From: Paracoccaceae bacterium
GTDB taxonomy: Bacteria > Pseudomonadota > Alphaproteobacteria > Rhodobacterales > Rhodobacteraceae
Length of the DNA stretch: 64,000 nucleotides
Direction of reading: 5' to 3'
Assembly (NCBI GenBank): GCA_003605175.1
Contig: QWDA01000002.1
Location: 310,001 to 374,000 of the forward strand
Of this stretch, positions 15,691 to 25,234 are shown piece by piece (positions within the stretch are counted from its first letter, which is position 1; the number at the start of each line of letters is the position of its first letter). A program made the position numbers and the translations under genes. The notes beneath the pieces were generated by a model. It searched no databases. It was not told the origin of the DNA and saw only the letters and a program-made list of their open reading frames with translations.

Positions 15691-17265
15691 TCACTCCCAC
15701 TCGATCGTGCCCGGCGGTTTCGAGGTGATGTCGTAGGTCACCCGGTTGATGCCCTCGACCTCGTTGATGATCCGGGTCGCCGTCTCGCCGAGAAAATCGT
15801 GGCTGAACGGGTAGTAGTCGGCGGTCATGCCGTCGACCGAGGTGACGGCGCGGAGCGCGCAGGCGTAGTCGTAGGTGCGGCCGTCGCCCATCACGCCCAC
15901 GGTGCGGACGGGGAGGATCGCGCAGAAGGCCTGCCAGATCTCGTCATAGAGCCCGTGCTTGCGGATCTGGTCGATATAGACCGCATCGGCCTTCCTCAGG
16001 ATCTCCAGCTTGGCGCGGGTGATCTCGCCCGGGCAGCGGATCGCCAGGCCGGGGCCGGGGAAGGGGTGGCGGCCGATGAAATGCGCGGGCAGGCCGAGTT
16101 CGCGGCCGAGCGCGCGGACCTCGTCTTTGAACAGTTCGCGCAGCGGTTCGACGAGCTTCAGGCCCATCTTCTCGGGCAGGCCGCCCACATTGTGGTGCGA
16201 CTTGATGGTGACCGAAGGGCCACCGGAAAAACTCACCGATTCAATGACATCCGGATAGAGTGTGCCCTGGGCGAGGAACTGCGCGCCCGCGATCTGGTCG
16301 GCGTATTTCTGGAACACGTCGATGAAGAGCCGGCCGATGATCTTGCGCTTGGTCTCGGGGTCCGAGACGCCTTCGAGCGCGCCGAGGAACAGCTCCTGCT
16401 CCTGGGCGTGGATGACGGGCAGGTTCATGTGGTCGCGGAACATGCCCACCACTTCCTCGGCCTCGTCGAGCCGGAGGAGCCCGTGGTCGACGAAGACGCA
16501 GGTGAGCTGGTCGCCCACCGCCTCGTGGATCAGCGCGGCGGCGACGGAACTGTCGACTCCGCCCGAGAGCGCGCAGATCACCTTGGCGCTGCCCACCTGA
16601 TCGCGGATCTTCGCGATGGCTTCCTCGCGATAGGCGCCCATGGTCCAGTCGCCCCCGAAGCCCGCGAGCGTCACGAAATTCTCGTAGAGCTTCGCGCCGT
16701 TGGGCGTGTGGTGCACCTCGGGATGGAACTGCACGGCGTAGAAGTTGCGCGCGGTGTCGGCGGTGATGGCGAAGGGCGCGTGCGGCGAGGTGCCGAACAC
16801 CTCGAAGCCCGGCGCCAGCGCGGCGACATGGTCGCCATGGCTCATCCAGACCTGCTCGCGCTCGCTCTCGAACCAGCCCCTGAGGAGGTCGAGCTTGCCC
16901 TCGGGCCGGACGAAGGCGCGGCCGAACTCGGCGGTGCCGCCGCCGCCCGAGATCTTGCCGCCTTCGACGCGGCCGCCGAGATCCTGCATCATCACCTGCT
17001 GGCCGTAGCAGATGCCGAGGATCGGCACGCCGAGTCCGTAGACCGAGCGCGGCGGGCGCGGCGAGCCTTCGCGCGTCACGCTGTCGGGCCCGCCCGAGAA
17101 GATCACCGCCTTCGGCGCGAATTCCGCGAGGAATTCGTCGGTGACGTTCTGGTAGGGGTGGATCTCGCAATAGACGCTGAGCTCGCGCAGGCGGCGCGCG
17201 ATGAGCTGCGTCACCTGGGAGCCGAAATCTATGATCAGGAGGCGGTCGTGGTCGGAGGTGCTCAT
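15691..17265 (-). CDS. guaA: GMP synthase (glutamine-hydrolysing)
   Basis: A 524-residue enzyme converting XMP, glutamine and ATP to GMP. The N-terminal class I amidotransferase has its nucleophile Cys in [11 protein letters not shown] and His/Glu in QFHPEVHHT. The ATP pyrophosphatase P-loop is [12 protein letters not shown]. The C-terminal dimerisation domain ends in the canonical IEWE. The start at 17265 ([17 protein letters not shown]) matches the family. The 3' end of guaA is a known insertion site for integrative elements; here a cassette and a second 3' fragment lie immediately downstream. Confidence 0.96.
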   Translation of the reverse strand: MSTSDHDRLLIIDFGSQVTQLIARRLRELSVYCEIHPYQNVTDEFLAEFAPKAVIFSGGPDSVTREGSPRPPRSVYGLGVPILGICYGQQVMMQDLGGRVEGGKISGGGGTAEFGRAFVRPEGKLDLLRGWFESEREQVWMSHGDHVAALAPGFEVFGTSPHAPFAITADTARNFYAVQFHPEVHHTPNGAKLYENFVTLAGFGGDWTMGAYREEAIAKIRDQVGSAKVICALSGGVDSSVAAALIHEAVGDQLTCVFVDHGLLRLDEAEEVVGMFRDHMNLPVIHAQEQELFLGALEGVSDPETKRKIIGRLFIDVFQKYADQIAGAQFLAQGTLYPDVIESVSFSGGPSVTIKSHHNVGGLPEKMGLKLVEPLRELFKDEVRALGRELGLPAHFIGRHPFPGPGLAIRCPGEITRAKLEILRKADAVYIDQIRKHGLYDEIWQAFCAILPVRTVGVMGDGRTYDYACALRAVTSVDGMTADYYPFSHDFLGETATRIINEVEGINRVTYDITSKPPGTIEWE

Positions 17266-17336
17266 GGCCCCGGCACTAGAGCCAAGCCGCCGGCCATGCA
17301 AGGCCCCGCCGGCCTGGGAACGGCAAGCCCGCCGGG

Positions 17337-17831
17337 TCAGAGCAGTGCGAGGAGCCCCTCCGGCCAGAGCCGCGCGCGGCCGGTCCGGAAATCGGCGAGC
17401 GGCATCCAGGCCGCCTGGTCGCGGTAGCCGCTGTCCTCGACGACGAAGCGCTCGGGCCCGGTGATGCCGGGCGATGTCAGCTCGGCCTCGAAGGCGAAGA
17501 CGATCTCGTGGCCCGGCGTGCCGTGATGCGAGAACAGGTTCTCGATCACGCCCAGCCGGCGCAGAACGCGGGCCTCGGCGGCGAGCTCCTCGCGCAGCTC
17601 GCGAACGAGTGCCTGGTCGGCGGTTTCGCCGAACTCGATTCCGCCGCCGGGCGGGCGCCAGCCGGTGATCCGGCCATCGTCCTGGGTGACCGCCGTCACC
17701 AGGATCCGGTCGTCCCGCCGCAGGATGCCGATCGCGGTGGCGCGCAGGCGCTGGACCGGGCGCCAGGTGGTGGTCAGATCCTCCATTTCGGGGTTTTCGG
17801 CCGGGCAGGGGCGAAACGCAATCGCCCGCAT
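17337..17831 (-). CDS. NUDIX hydrolase
   Basis: A protein of about 164 residues with the Nudix box [20 protein letters not shown] followed by ELAAEA, which fits GX5EX7REUXEEXGU apart from its final residues. It hydrolyses a nucleoside-diphosphate-linked substrate that cannot be named from sequence. The start is uncertain: ATG at 17831, ATG at 17786 ([10 protein letters not shown]) and TTG at 17858 are all in frame and none has a strong Shine-Dalgarno. It lies about 70 bases upstream of guaA on the same strand and may be co-transcribed with it. Confidence 0.85.
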   Translation of the reverse strand: MRAIAFRPCPAENPEMEDLTTTWRPVQRLRATAIGILRRDDRILVTAVTQDDGRITGWRPPGGGIEFGETADQALVRELREELAAEARVLRRLGVIENLFSHHGTPGHEIVFAFEAELTSPGITGPERFVVEDSGYRDQAAWMPLADFRTGRARLWPEGLLALL

Positions 17832-17858
17832 GTCGCTTTCGCGTCGGAAAGGGCGCAA

Positions 17859-17878
17859 TTCGCCCTAGGACGGGCGAA
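17859..17878. repeat. inverted repeat in the Nudix/mttB divergent region
   Basis: TTCGCCC-TAGGAC-GGGCGAA forms a perfect 7-bp inverted repeat between the divergent Nudix and MttB-family genes. It could be a regulator site or a 5'-leader hairpin of the methyltransferase mRNA. Confidence 0.4.
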
Positions 17879-17923
17879 CGATCGTGTAATCCCGCGGGAG
17901 ACCAAGGCGCGGAGGTGAGAGAC

Positions 17924-19462
17924 ATGAGTGAGGCGGGAACACGTCGCAGGGGCGGTGGCGGTGCGGCGCGGCGCGCCGAGCGGACGGCGGTGCGAATCGA
18001 AGCCGCGCGCTTCATCGAGCGGAACATCCCCAATCTCGACATCCTGAACGACGAGGCGCTCTCGATCATCGAGGCCAATGCCGAGACGGTTCTCGAGGAG
18101 ATCGGCGTCAATTTCGTCGAGAACCCCGCCGCGCTCGAGCGCTGGAGAGAAGCGGGCGCCGATATCGACGGCGAGCGGGTGCGGCTGCCGAAGGGCCTCG
18201 CGCGCGAATTGTGCAAGACCGCGCCCTCGTCCTTCATCCAGCACGCGCGGAACCCCGAGCGGAATGTCGAGATCGGCGGGCGGAACCTGGTTCTCGCCCC
18301 GGTCTACGGCCCGCCCTTCGTGCGCGATGCCGCCGGCGGCCGGCGCTATGCGACGATGGAGGATTTCCGGAACTTCGTGAAGCTCGCCTACATGTCGAAA
18401 TGGGTGCACCATTCCGGCGGCACGGTCTGCGAGCCCACCGATGTTGCGGTGAACAAGCGCCATCTCGACATGCTGCTCGCCCACATGACGCTCTCGGACA
18501 AACCCTATATGGGCTCGGTCACCGAACCGTCGCGGGCGGCCGACAGCGTGGAGATGTCGAAGATCCTGTTCGGCGAGGATTTCGTCGACCAGAACACGGT
18601 GATGACCTCGCTGATCAACATCAACTCGCCGTTAACCTTCGATTCGGTGATGATGGGGGCGCTCGAGGTCTATGCGGCCGCGAACCAGGCCGCGATCATC
18701 TCGCCGTTCATCGTCGGCGGCGCGATGGCTCCGACGACGGTGGCCGGAACGCTGACCCAGGTGCTGGCCGAAGTGATGGCCGGGGTCGCCTATTCGCAGC
18801 TGATCCGGAAGGGGGCGCCGGTGATCATGGGCGCCTTCGTGACCTCGATCGACATGAACTCCGGCGCGCCGACCTTCGGCACGCCCGAGGCGGCGATGAT
18901 CACCTACGGGACCGGGCAGCTCGCCCGGCGGCTGGGCCTTCCGTACCGGTCGGCCGGCTCGTTCTGCGGCTCGAAACTGCCCGATGCGCAGGCGGCCTAC
19001 GAGACCGCGAACTCGCTCAATGTGGGGCTTCTCGCGGGCGTCAACTTCATGCTGCATTCCTGCGGCTGGCTGGAAGGCGGGCTGGTGGCGTCCTACGAGA
19101 AATTCGTGATGGATGCCGACCAGCTTGGCGCGCTGCACCATATCGCGAAAGGTGTGGATATCAGCGAGAACGGCCAGGCCATGGACGCGATCCGCGAGGT
19201 GGGGCCGGGCGGCCATTATCTCGGCTGCGCCCATACCCAGGCCAATTTCCAGACCGCGTTCTGGCGCACGAATCTGTTGGATTACAAGCCGTTCGAGACC
19301 TGGGACGAAGAGGGCGCGCGGGACACGCAGGCGCTGGCCACGGCCCGTGTCGCGCGGCTCCTGAACGACTATCAGGCGCCGGCGATCGACCCGGGCATCG
19401 AGGCGGCGCTGACCGAGTATGTCGCGCGCAAGAAGGCCTCGATGCCCGACAGCTTCACATGA
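17924..19462 (+). CDS. MttB-family (non-pyrrolysine) trimethylamine/glycine-betaine-type methyltransferase
   Basis: A 512-residue protein of the trimethylamine methyltransferase (PF06253) superfamily, which transfers a methyl group from a quaternary or tertiary amine to a corrinoid protein. Motifs include [15 protein letters not shown] (about 48-62), [15 protein letters not shown], and [19 protein letters not shown] near the C-terminus. The frame has no internal TAG, so it lacks pyrrolysine and is more like glycine-betaine methyltransferase MtgB than true MttB. The start at 17924 follows GGAGGTGAG. It probably works with the folate/corrinoid genes at 27-33 kb. Confidence 0.87.
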   Translation: MSEAGTRRRGGGGAARRAERTAVRIEAARFIERNIPNLDILNDEALSIIEANAETVLEEIGVNFVENPAALERWREAGADIDGERVRLPKGLARELCKTAPSSFIQHARNPERNVEIGGRNLVLAPVYGPPFVRDAAGGRRYATMEDFRNFVKLAYMSKWVHHSGGTVCEPTDVAVNKRHLDMLLAHMTLSDKPYMGSVTEPSRAADSVEMSKILFGEDFVDQNTVMTSLININSPLTFDSVMMGALEVYAAANQAAIISPFIVGGAMAPTTVAGTLTQVLAEVMAGVAYSQLIRKGAPVIMGAFVTSIDMNSGAPTFGTPEAAMITYGTGQLARRLGLPYRSAGSFCGSKLPDAQAAYETANSLNVGLLAGVNFMLHSCGWLEGGLVASYEKFVMDADQLGALHHIAKGVDISENGQAMDAIREVGPGGHYLGCAHTQANFQTAFWRTNLLDYKPFETWDEEGARDTQALATARVARLLNDYQAPAIDPGIEAALTEYVARKKASMPDSFT

Positions 19463-19751
19463 GTTCGGGGCCCGCGCGGTGCAGGCTGCGGGCCTCGGCC
19501 ATCAAGGCGATCAACACCTCGACATGGCGCATGGGCGAGTAGTTCGCGTTGCCGCTCTTGCGGACTTCCTCAAGCTGGCCCTCCTCCTCGAGGAGGGTCG
19601 ACACCGCATGGCGCGGGCTCGGTAGCGCGGCGATCTTCATCAGCCGGCAGAGGTCGCGTTCGCGCTTGTAATCGGCGACGCCCATGCGGGCGGCGCGGAT
19701 GAGCAGGCGGGGACGGCGCAGCGCGGCGAGGTGGTTGACGACATCGAACAT
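19455..19751 (-). CDS. DUF6477 family protein
   Basis: A 98-residue protein starting MFDVVNHLAALRRPRLLIRAAR and ending in a helix with NANYSPMRHVEVLIALMAEAR. This is the small Rhodobacteraceae DUF6477 family with no known function. GGAG lies upstream of the ATG at 19751. It ends tail-to-tail with the methyltransferase gene (8-base overlap) and is divergent from the DUF6456 gene; the AT-rich region between them (19752-19990) carries both promoters. Confidence 0.8.
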   Translation of the reverse strand: MFDVVNHLAALRRPRLLIRAARMGVADYKRERDLCRLMKIAALPSPRHAVSTLLEEEGQLEEVRKSGNANYSPMRHVEVLIALMAEARSLHRAGPELM

Positions 19752-19904
19752 TGCTGGACTCCGTTTCTTTGCCTGGACTCCAGATCGCACAGGTCGACCC
19801 GGTGTTGCGGAAAGCCGGCGAGACCGTTCTGACCGTCTCCGAGAAGTTATCAATTTAATACAAATGTTTCTCATGCGGCCCGATGTTAACTTGGCAGTAA
19901 ACAT

Positions 19905-19921
19905 TGCAACCAAAAGTTGCA
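19905..19921. promoter_or_regulatory. inverted repeat between the DUF6477 and DUF6456 genes
   Basis: TGCAAC-CAAAA-GTTGCA is a perfect 6-bp inverted repeat in the AT-rich intergenic region, about 70 bases before the DUF6456 start. It is a possible operator, perhaps for the adjacent helix-turn-helix protein itself. Confidence 0.35.
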
Positions 19922-19990
19922 CCGGGCGCGACGTTGAACGTAACGGGACGCGGAAGGAGCAGGGTGTCAGGCCAGGAGAAAATCGCGACC

Positions 19991-21073
19991 ATGGGAGAGT
20001 GGCCGGCGTGGGTACCGGAGCCGGTACGCGCCTACCTCATTCACACCCATGAAGGTGCGTCGATCCGGAGCCTCGCGCGGGCGTTCGGATGCGAACCGTC
20101 GACGATTTCCCGCCGTATCCGCCGGATCGAGAACCGGCGCGACGATGTGCTTGTCGACATTGCCCTGAACCGTCTCGGTTGCCGGATCGTCGCGCCCCGC
20201 GGGGCGAGCAACGGCTTTGAGGACCCCGAGAGCATGAGCAAGCACAGCGAACTTCCCACCATAGACGAAGCCAGGATGCAGCGCGAGGCGATGCGGGTCC
20301 TGCGCCGACTGAACGAGCCCGGCGCCTGCCTGGCGCTGGCCCCGGCGATGGAAACCGCCGTCGTGGTGCGGGACACCGGCGACGGGCCCGCGGTGCGGAC
20401 CGCGGTGGTCGAGCGAATGATCGCCGAGGCGATGGCGATCAAGGAATGGATCGAGGCCTCGGGCACGGGCCGGATCATGCGCTACCGGATCACCTCGGCG
20501 GGCCGGGCCGCGCTGAAGGCCATGGTGGCCCGCGACGAGAGCGCGCGCGCCCGCAAGGCCGGCACCGCGGCCGCCGATCTCGACGAGGAGGACGACGATG
20601 CCGATTACTCGGGCATCGCGGCGCGCAAGGCGCGTTACACGCTCGCCGAAAGCCCGCTGGTCGCCTTGTCGCGGCGCCGCGACAAGGGTGGCAGGCCGTT
20701 CCTCGACGAGGCGCTCGTGGCGGCTGGCGAGAGGCTGCGCGAGGATTTCGAGCTGGCGCAGGTGGGCGCCAAGGTCGGCCAGGACTGGCAGAGATTCCTG
20801 ACCGCCGGCACCAGTTCGAGCCGCTACGGCAGCGGCGACGGCGGCGGCGCCTCGGCGGCGCGCGACCGGCTCGCCGCGGCGCTGGCGGCGCTTGGGCCGG
20901 GGCTCGGCGACGTCACGGTGCGCTGCTGCTGCTTCCTCGAAGGGCTCGAAACGGCCGAACGCCGCATGGGCTGGTCGGCGCGCTCGGGCAAGATCGTGCT
21001 CCGCATTGCGCTGCAGCGGCTCCGGGCGCATTACGACGAGAATTCCGAACACTGGTCGCCCTTGATCGGCTGA
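19991..21073 (+). CDS. helix-turn-helix protein with DUF6456 domain
   Basis: A protein of about 360 residues. An N-terminal helix-turn-helix (THEGASIRSLARAFGCEPST, about residues 17-36, then RRIRRIENRRDD) is followed by an acidic linker (DLDEEDDDADYSG) and a conserved C-terminal DUF6456 region (GWSARSGKIVLRIALQRLRAHY). It probably binds DNA; target genes are unknown. The ATG at 19991 lies 12 bases after AGGAG; a GTG 27 bases upstream is an alternative. The family is common in Rhodobacterales, often near DUF6477 genes. Confidence 0.78.
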   Translation: MGEWPAWVPEPVRAYLIHTHEGASIRSLARAFGCEPSTISRRIRRIENRRDDVLVDIALNRLGCRIVAPRGASNGFEDPESMSKHSELPTIDEARMQREAMRVLRRLNEPGACLALAPAMETAVVVRDTGDGPAVRTAVVERMIAEAMAIKEWIEASGTGRIMRYRITSAGRAALKAMVARDESARARKAGTAAADLDEEDDDADYSGIAARKARYTLAESPLVALSRRRDKGGRPFLDEALVAAGERLREDFELAQVGAKVGQDWQRFLTAGTSSSRYGSGDGGGASAARDRLAAALAALGPGLGDVTVRCCCFLEGLETAERRMGWSARSGKIVLRIALQRLRAHYDENSEHWSPLIG

Positions 21074-21167
21074 CCCGGGCAGGACGGCGGATCGGGGGTG
21101 AGGCGCCCGGTCCACCGCGCACATAAGGCGCATAATCAATATTATGTAAAATCTAGATGCGCCAGGA

Positions 21168-22280
21168 TCAGGCCGCGAAGGCTACCAGCGCGCGGGCGTC
21201 CCAAGTGACGCGGGTTCTTGCGCCCACGTCGAGCACCGGGCGGTCGACGAGGTTCTTCATCGAGATCGTCACGTGGCTGTCGAGCCCGTCGAGCACGATC
21301 TCGTAATAGGTCATGTCGCCGTAATAAACGACCTCGCGCACCGTGCCGGACGCCACGCGCGCGCGGTCGGCTTCGCCCTCGAACAGGAGCGACATGGTTT
21401 CCGGGCGGATGCCGACGCTCACCGCGCCATGGTCGAGATCCGGCGAGAACTGGCCCGGCTCGATCTCGGCGCGGCCGAGACCGGCCACGTCGACCGCCAG
21501 CCTGCCGCCCGAGAGACCCTGGGCCTCGCCGGGAAGAAAGTTCATGACTCCAATGAATTGTGCGACGCGCTTCGAGTTCGGGCGGCGGTAGAGCACTTCG
21601 GGTTCGTCGAGCTGCTCGATGCTGCCGTCGAACATCACCGCGATCCGGTCGGACATGATCAGCGCTTCTTCCTGGTCATGGGTGACGAGGATGAAGGTGA
21701 TGCCCACATGGCGCTGGAGCCGCATCAGCTCCACCTGCATCTGCTCGCGCATCTTCTTGTCGAGCGCCGAGAGCGGTTCGTCGAGTAGCAGCACCCGCGG
21801 TTTCAGGATCAGCGCGCGGGCCAGCGCCACCCGCTGCCGCTGGCCGCCCGAAAGCGCATGGGCCGCCCGCGCGTCGTATCCGGAAAGTCCAACCATTTCC
21901 AGGGCTTCGCCGACGAGTTTCGCCTTCTCCTCGCGCAATTTCCCCGACCGGCGCAAGCCGAAGCCCACATTCTCGGCCACGCTCAGATGCGGGAAGATCG
22001 CGTAGGACTGGAACACCATGTTGGTGGGCCGCTTGTTGGCCGGCACGCCCTCCATGTCGCGGCCGTCGAGGGTCAATGTGCCCGAGGACAGGTCCTCGAA
22101 TCCCGCGATGGTTCTCAGGAGCGTGGTCTTGCCGCAGCCCGAGGGGCCGAGCAGCGAGAAGAACTCGCCCTCTCGAATGTCGAAGCTGACGCCGCGCAGC
22201 GCATGATACGCGCCATAGTGCTTCTCGATGTCGCGCAGTTCGATGATCGCGCGACGGGCCGGCTGGTGGCTGATGTTCAC
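21168..22280 (-). CDS. ABC transporter ATP-binding protein, spermidine/putrescine (PotA) type
   Basis: A 370-residue ATPase with Walker A GPSGCGKTT at about 45-53, signature LSGGQRQRVALARAL, Walker B VLLLDEPLSALD and switch His in LVTHDQEEA. A C-terminal TOBE domain follows (from about 280; SVGIRPETMSLL). This layout is that of PotA/UgpC-type importers of polyamines or related cationic compounds. It starts at GTG 22280 with GGAGG upstream and overlaps the permease stop (GTGA). It is the last gene of a three-gene transport operon with no binding protein. Confidence 0.9.
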   Translation of the reverse strand: MNISHQPARRAIIELRDIEKHYGAYHALRGVSFDIREGEFFSLLGPSGCGKTTLLRTIAGFEDLSSGTLTLDGRDMEGVPANKRPTNMVFQSYAIFPHLSVAENVGFGLRRSGKLREEKAKLVGEALEMVGLSGYDARAAHALSGGQRQRVALARALILKPRVLLLDEPLSALDKKMREQMQVELMRLQRHVGITFILVTHDQEEALIMSDRIAVMFDGSIEQLDEPEVLYRRPNSKRVAQFIGVMNFLPGEAQGLSGGRLAVDVAGLGRAEIEPGQFSPDLDHGAVSVGIRPETMSLLFEGEADRARVASGTVREVVYYGDMTYYEIVLDGLDSHVTISMKNLVDRPVLDVGARTRVTWDARALVAFAA

Positions 22281-23086
22281 AGGAACCCTCCGTGGTCTTC
22301 CTGGCCAGCGCGGGCGACGCCCCGGCGGCGGAAATACTCGGCAACGACGAGAAGACAGATCGAGAGCGCGACGAGGATTGTCCCCAGCGCCATCACCACC
22401 GGCAGCCGCTGCGGGAAACGCAGGAGCCCCCAGATATAGACCGGCAGCGTCGGCTCGGTCCCGGTGAGGAAGAAGGCGATGATGAACTCGTCGAGCGAGA
22501 TCGTGAAGGAGATCAGCAAGGACGAGATGATCCCCGGCATGACGAGCGGCAGCGTGATCAGCCGGAAGGTCGAAGCCGGGGTTTCGCCCAGGTCGACCGC
22601 GGCCTCCTCCAGCGAGGCATCGAGATTGCCGAAGGATGAGTTCAGGATCGCGATGCAGAACGGCGTGCAGATCAGCGTATGCGCCGCGATCACCGTCCAG
22701 CGCGAGAGGTTCAGGCCGAAGAGCTGCACCACAACGACGAGCAGCGAGACCGCGACGATGATCTCGGGCAGCACCAGCGGGAGCATGATCAGCCCCATGA
22801 TCCCCGGCTTGAACGGGAACCGGTAGCGGGTGGCGGCACGGGCCGCGCAGATCCCCAGCACTGTGGCCAGGAGCGCCGAGGTGACGGCGATGGACAGCGA
22901 GGTCCAGACCGCTCCGTGCAGCGCCTCGATGGTCGAGAGCTCGGCGAACCAGTGTGTGGTGAATCCCTTGAGCGGGAAGGCGATGATCGTGGACTCGTTG
23001 AACGCGAAGAGCGGCAGGAGCGCGATCGGCGCGTAGAGGAACACCAGATAGGCCAGCGCGTAGATGCGGAGCCCCCTGCCCTTCAT
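22277..23086 (-). CDS. ABC transporter permease (PotC type)
   Basis: A 269-residue permease with six predicted transmembrane helices. The EAA loop (EEAAVDLGETPASTFRLITL, about residues 170-190) contacts the ATPase. FAFNESTIIAFPLKGFTTHW near the N-terminus is typical of PotC-like spermidine/putrescine permeases. It overlaps both neighbours by four bases, indicating a coupled operon. Confidence 0.88.
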   Translation of the reverse strand: MKGRGLRIYALAYLVFLYAPIALLPLFAFNESTIIAFPLKGFTTHWFAELSTIEALHGAVWTSLSIAVTSALLATVLGICAARAATRYRFPFKPGIMGLIMLPLVLPEIIVAVSLLVVVVQLFGLNLSRWTVIAAHTLICTPFCIAILNSSFGNLDASLEEAAVDLGETPASTFRLITLPLVMPGIISSLLISFTISLDEFIIAFFLTGTEPTLPVYIWGLLRFPQRLPVVMALGTILVALSICLLVVAEYFRRRGVARAGQEDHGGFL

Positions 23087-23967
23087 TGCCGCACCCCAAG
23101 CCAGCGGCGGTTCAGCCAGACGAAGGCCAGCGCGATCACCGTGACCACCGCCATCGCGATCACCGCCAGCGCCGCGCCCATCGGCGCGTTGTTGATCTTG
23201 AGGAACTGGGTCTGGATCATGTTGGCGATCATCGTGCCGCCGGGCCCGCCGACCAGTTCGGGCGTCACGTAGTCGCCCACGGTCGGGATGAAGACGATCA
23301 GCACCGCCGCGACGACGCCCGGCATGGCGAGCGGCAGCGTGACCCGCAGGAAGGTGACCACATGGCCTTCGCCCAGGTCGCGCGAGGCTTCGAGCAGCGA
23401 GCGGTCGATCTTTTCCAGCGCGACGAAGATCGGCAGGATCGCGAAAGGCGCGAAGGCATGCGCCAGCGTGATCACCACGGCGTTGGCGTTGTAGAGGATG
23501 AAGGTCACCGGATCGTCGATGATCCCGAGCGCCATCAGGCCGGAATTCACCACCCCGTTGAAGCCGAGGATCACCTTCCACAGGAACACCCGCACCAGGT
23601 AGGAGGTCCAGAACGGGATGGTGATCAGGAAGATCCAGAGCGATTTCCGCCGAGCCGGCACGTGGAAGCTCACGTAATAGGCGATCGGGAAGGCCAGGAG
23701 CACCGTCACCAGGGTGACCGCGCCCGAGATCAGGATCGAGCGGATGAGCAGCAGCCGGTAGAGCGGTTCGGTCAGCGCCTCGCGGTAGTTCTTGAGCGTC
23801 GGCGTGGTGTCGACGGTCAGGAAATCCTGGCTCCAGAAGCTGAACACGAGGATCGCGGCGAGCGGCACGGCAAGGAGCGCCACCGCATAGATCAGCGTCG
23901 GGCTGACCAGCAGCAATCCCCGCCTGGCGCTTCTGTCAAGGAGCTGTGCGATTCGTCCCGTCCCCAT
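23083..23967 (-). CDS. ABC transporter permease (PotB type)
   Basis: A permease of about 294 residues with an N-terminal cytosolic stretch and six transmembrane helices. The EAA motif is LEASRDLGEGHVVTFLRVTL. TIPFWTSYLVRVFLWKVILG matches PotB-like subunits. The start at ATG 23967 (MGTGRIAQLLDRSARRG) is a choice; the frame is open further upstream without a good ribosome-binding site. It is first in the operon and divergent from the aminotransferase gene. Confidence 0.85.
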   Translation of the reverse strand: MGTGRIAQLLDRSARRGLLLVSPTLIYAVALLAVPLAAILVFSFWSQDFLTVDTTPTLKNYREALTEPLYRLLLIRSILISGAVTLVTVLLAFPIAYYVSFHVPARRKSLWIFLITIPFWTSYLVRVFLWKVILGFNGVVNSGLMALGIIDDPVTFILYNANAVVITLAHAFAPFAILPIFVALEKIDRSLLEASRDLGEGHVVTFLRVTLPLAMPGVVAAVLIVFIPTVGDYVTPELVGGPGGTMIANMIQTQFLKINNAPMGAALAVIAMAVVTVIALAFVWLNRRWLGVRQ

Positions 23968-24055
23968 GGGTCCCGAGCCGGCATGTGAGCGCGAATTGCG
24001 CGCGATCTCAAGGCCCCCCTTGTGCCGAAGGCGGGCAACGGGCGAGATCGGCGCC

Positions 24056-25234
24056 ATGACGAATCCCCCTGCCCTTTCCGCACGCCTCCGCGGGCTCGAC
24101 GGCAGCACCGACGGCTGGTCGGTGTTCCTGCGCGCCCGCGCCATGATCGCCGCCGGCACGAAGGTGACCGAACTCACCATCGGCGAGCACGATATCGGCA
24201 CCGATCCGGCGATCCTCGCCGCGATGGACGCCGCGGCGCGGGGCGGCCATACCGGCTATGCCGCGGTGCCGGGCACCGACACGCTGCGCACGGCGGTGGC
24301 GGCGCGGGTCTCCGCGCGGACCGGCGTGCCCACCGGGCGCGACAACGTGCTGATCACGCCGGGCGCCCAGGCGGCGCTCTTCGCGGCGCATATGGCGGCG
24401 CTCGATCCGGGCGACCGGGCGCTGATGATCGACCCCTATTACACCACTTATCCCGGCACGATCGCGGCCGCGGGCGGGGTGCCGGTGGCGGTTCCCACCC
24501 GTTCGCGCGACGGGTTCCGACCCGATCCCGCGACGCTGGCGGAACACGCGGCGGGCGCGGCCTCGCTCCTGATCAACACGCCGAACAACCCCACCGGCGG
24601 GCTCTATGAGCGCGCGACGCTCGAGGGGATCGCGCGCGTGGTCACGGAGCACGGGCTCTGGCTGATCTCCGACGAGGTCTACGACACCCAGGTCTGGGAC
24701 GGCGCCCATCTGAGCCCCCGCGCGCTCCCCGGCATGGCCGGGCGCACGCTGGTGATGGGCTCGATGTCGAAGAGCCACGCCATGACCGGGAGCCGGATCG
24801 GCTGGCTGGTCGGGCCCGAACCTGTGATCGCGCGCCTGACCGACCTCGCCACCGCGACGAATTACGGCGTGCCGGGCTTCATCCAGGACGCCGCCGAGTT
24901 CGCGCTGGCGCAGGGCACGGGGTTCGAGGCCGAAATCGCCGCACCCTTCCTGCGCCGCCGTGCGCTGGCGCTCGACATCCTGGCGAACCGGCCCGGCCTC
25001 CGCCTCCTGCCCGCCCGAGCGGCGATGTACCTGATGCTCGACATCCGCCCCACCGGCCTCTCCGGGCTCGCCTTCGCCGACCGCCTCCTCGACGAGCGCC
25101 GCATCGCGGTGATGCCGGGCGAAGCCTTCGGCACCTCGGCAGCCGGCCATCTCCGGATCGCCATGACCGTGGAGGACGGGGGTTTCGCCGCCGCGCTGGA
25201 GGAGATCGCGGAGTTTGCAAGGAGCCTGTCATGA
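24056..25234 (+). CDS. class I/II pyridoxal-phosphate aminotransferase
   Basis: A 392-residue fold-type I enzyme. The cofactor-binding motifs are NTPNNPTGG (about 179-187), ISDEVYD, the Schiff-base Lys in SMSKSHAMTGSRIGW (about 240), and the substrate Arg in HLRIAMT near the C-terminus. The amino donor cannot be named. It overlaps the downstream PEP mutase-family gene by four bases and is divergent from the polyamine-type transporter, so a role in catabolising the imported amine or amino acid is plausible but unproven. Confidence 0.88.
   Translation: MTNPPALSARLRGLDGSTDGWSVFLRARAMIAAGTKVTELTIGEHDIGTDPAILAAMDAAARGGHTGYAAVPGTDTLRTAVAARVSARTGVPTGRDNVLITPGAQAALFAAHMAALDPGDRALMIDPYYTTYPGTIAAAGGVPVAVPTRSRDGFRPDPATLAEHAAGAASLLINTPNNPTGGLYERATLEGIARVVTEHGLWLISDEVYDTQVWDGAHLSPRALPGMAGRTLVMGSMSKSHAMTGSRIGWLVGPEPVIARLTDLATATNYGVPGFIQDAAEFALAQGTGFEAEIAAPFLRRRALALDILANRPGLRLLPARAAMYLMLDIRPTGLSGLAFADRLLDERRIAVMPGEAFGTSAAGHLRIAMTVEDGGFAAALEEIAEFARSLS

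Noticed and set aside
17924-19462. Pyrrolysine-containing MttB
   Set aside because: There is no in-frame TAG; the frame is continuous for 512 codons, so it belongs to the non-pyrrolysine branch.
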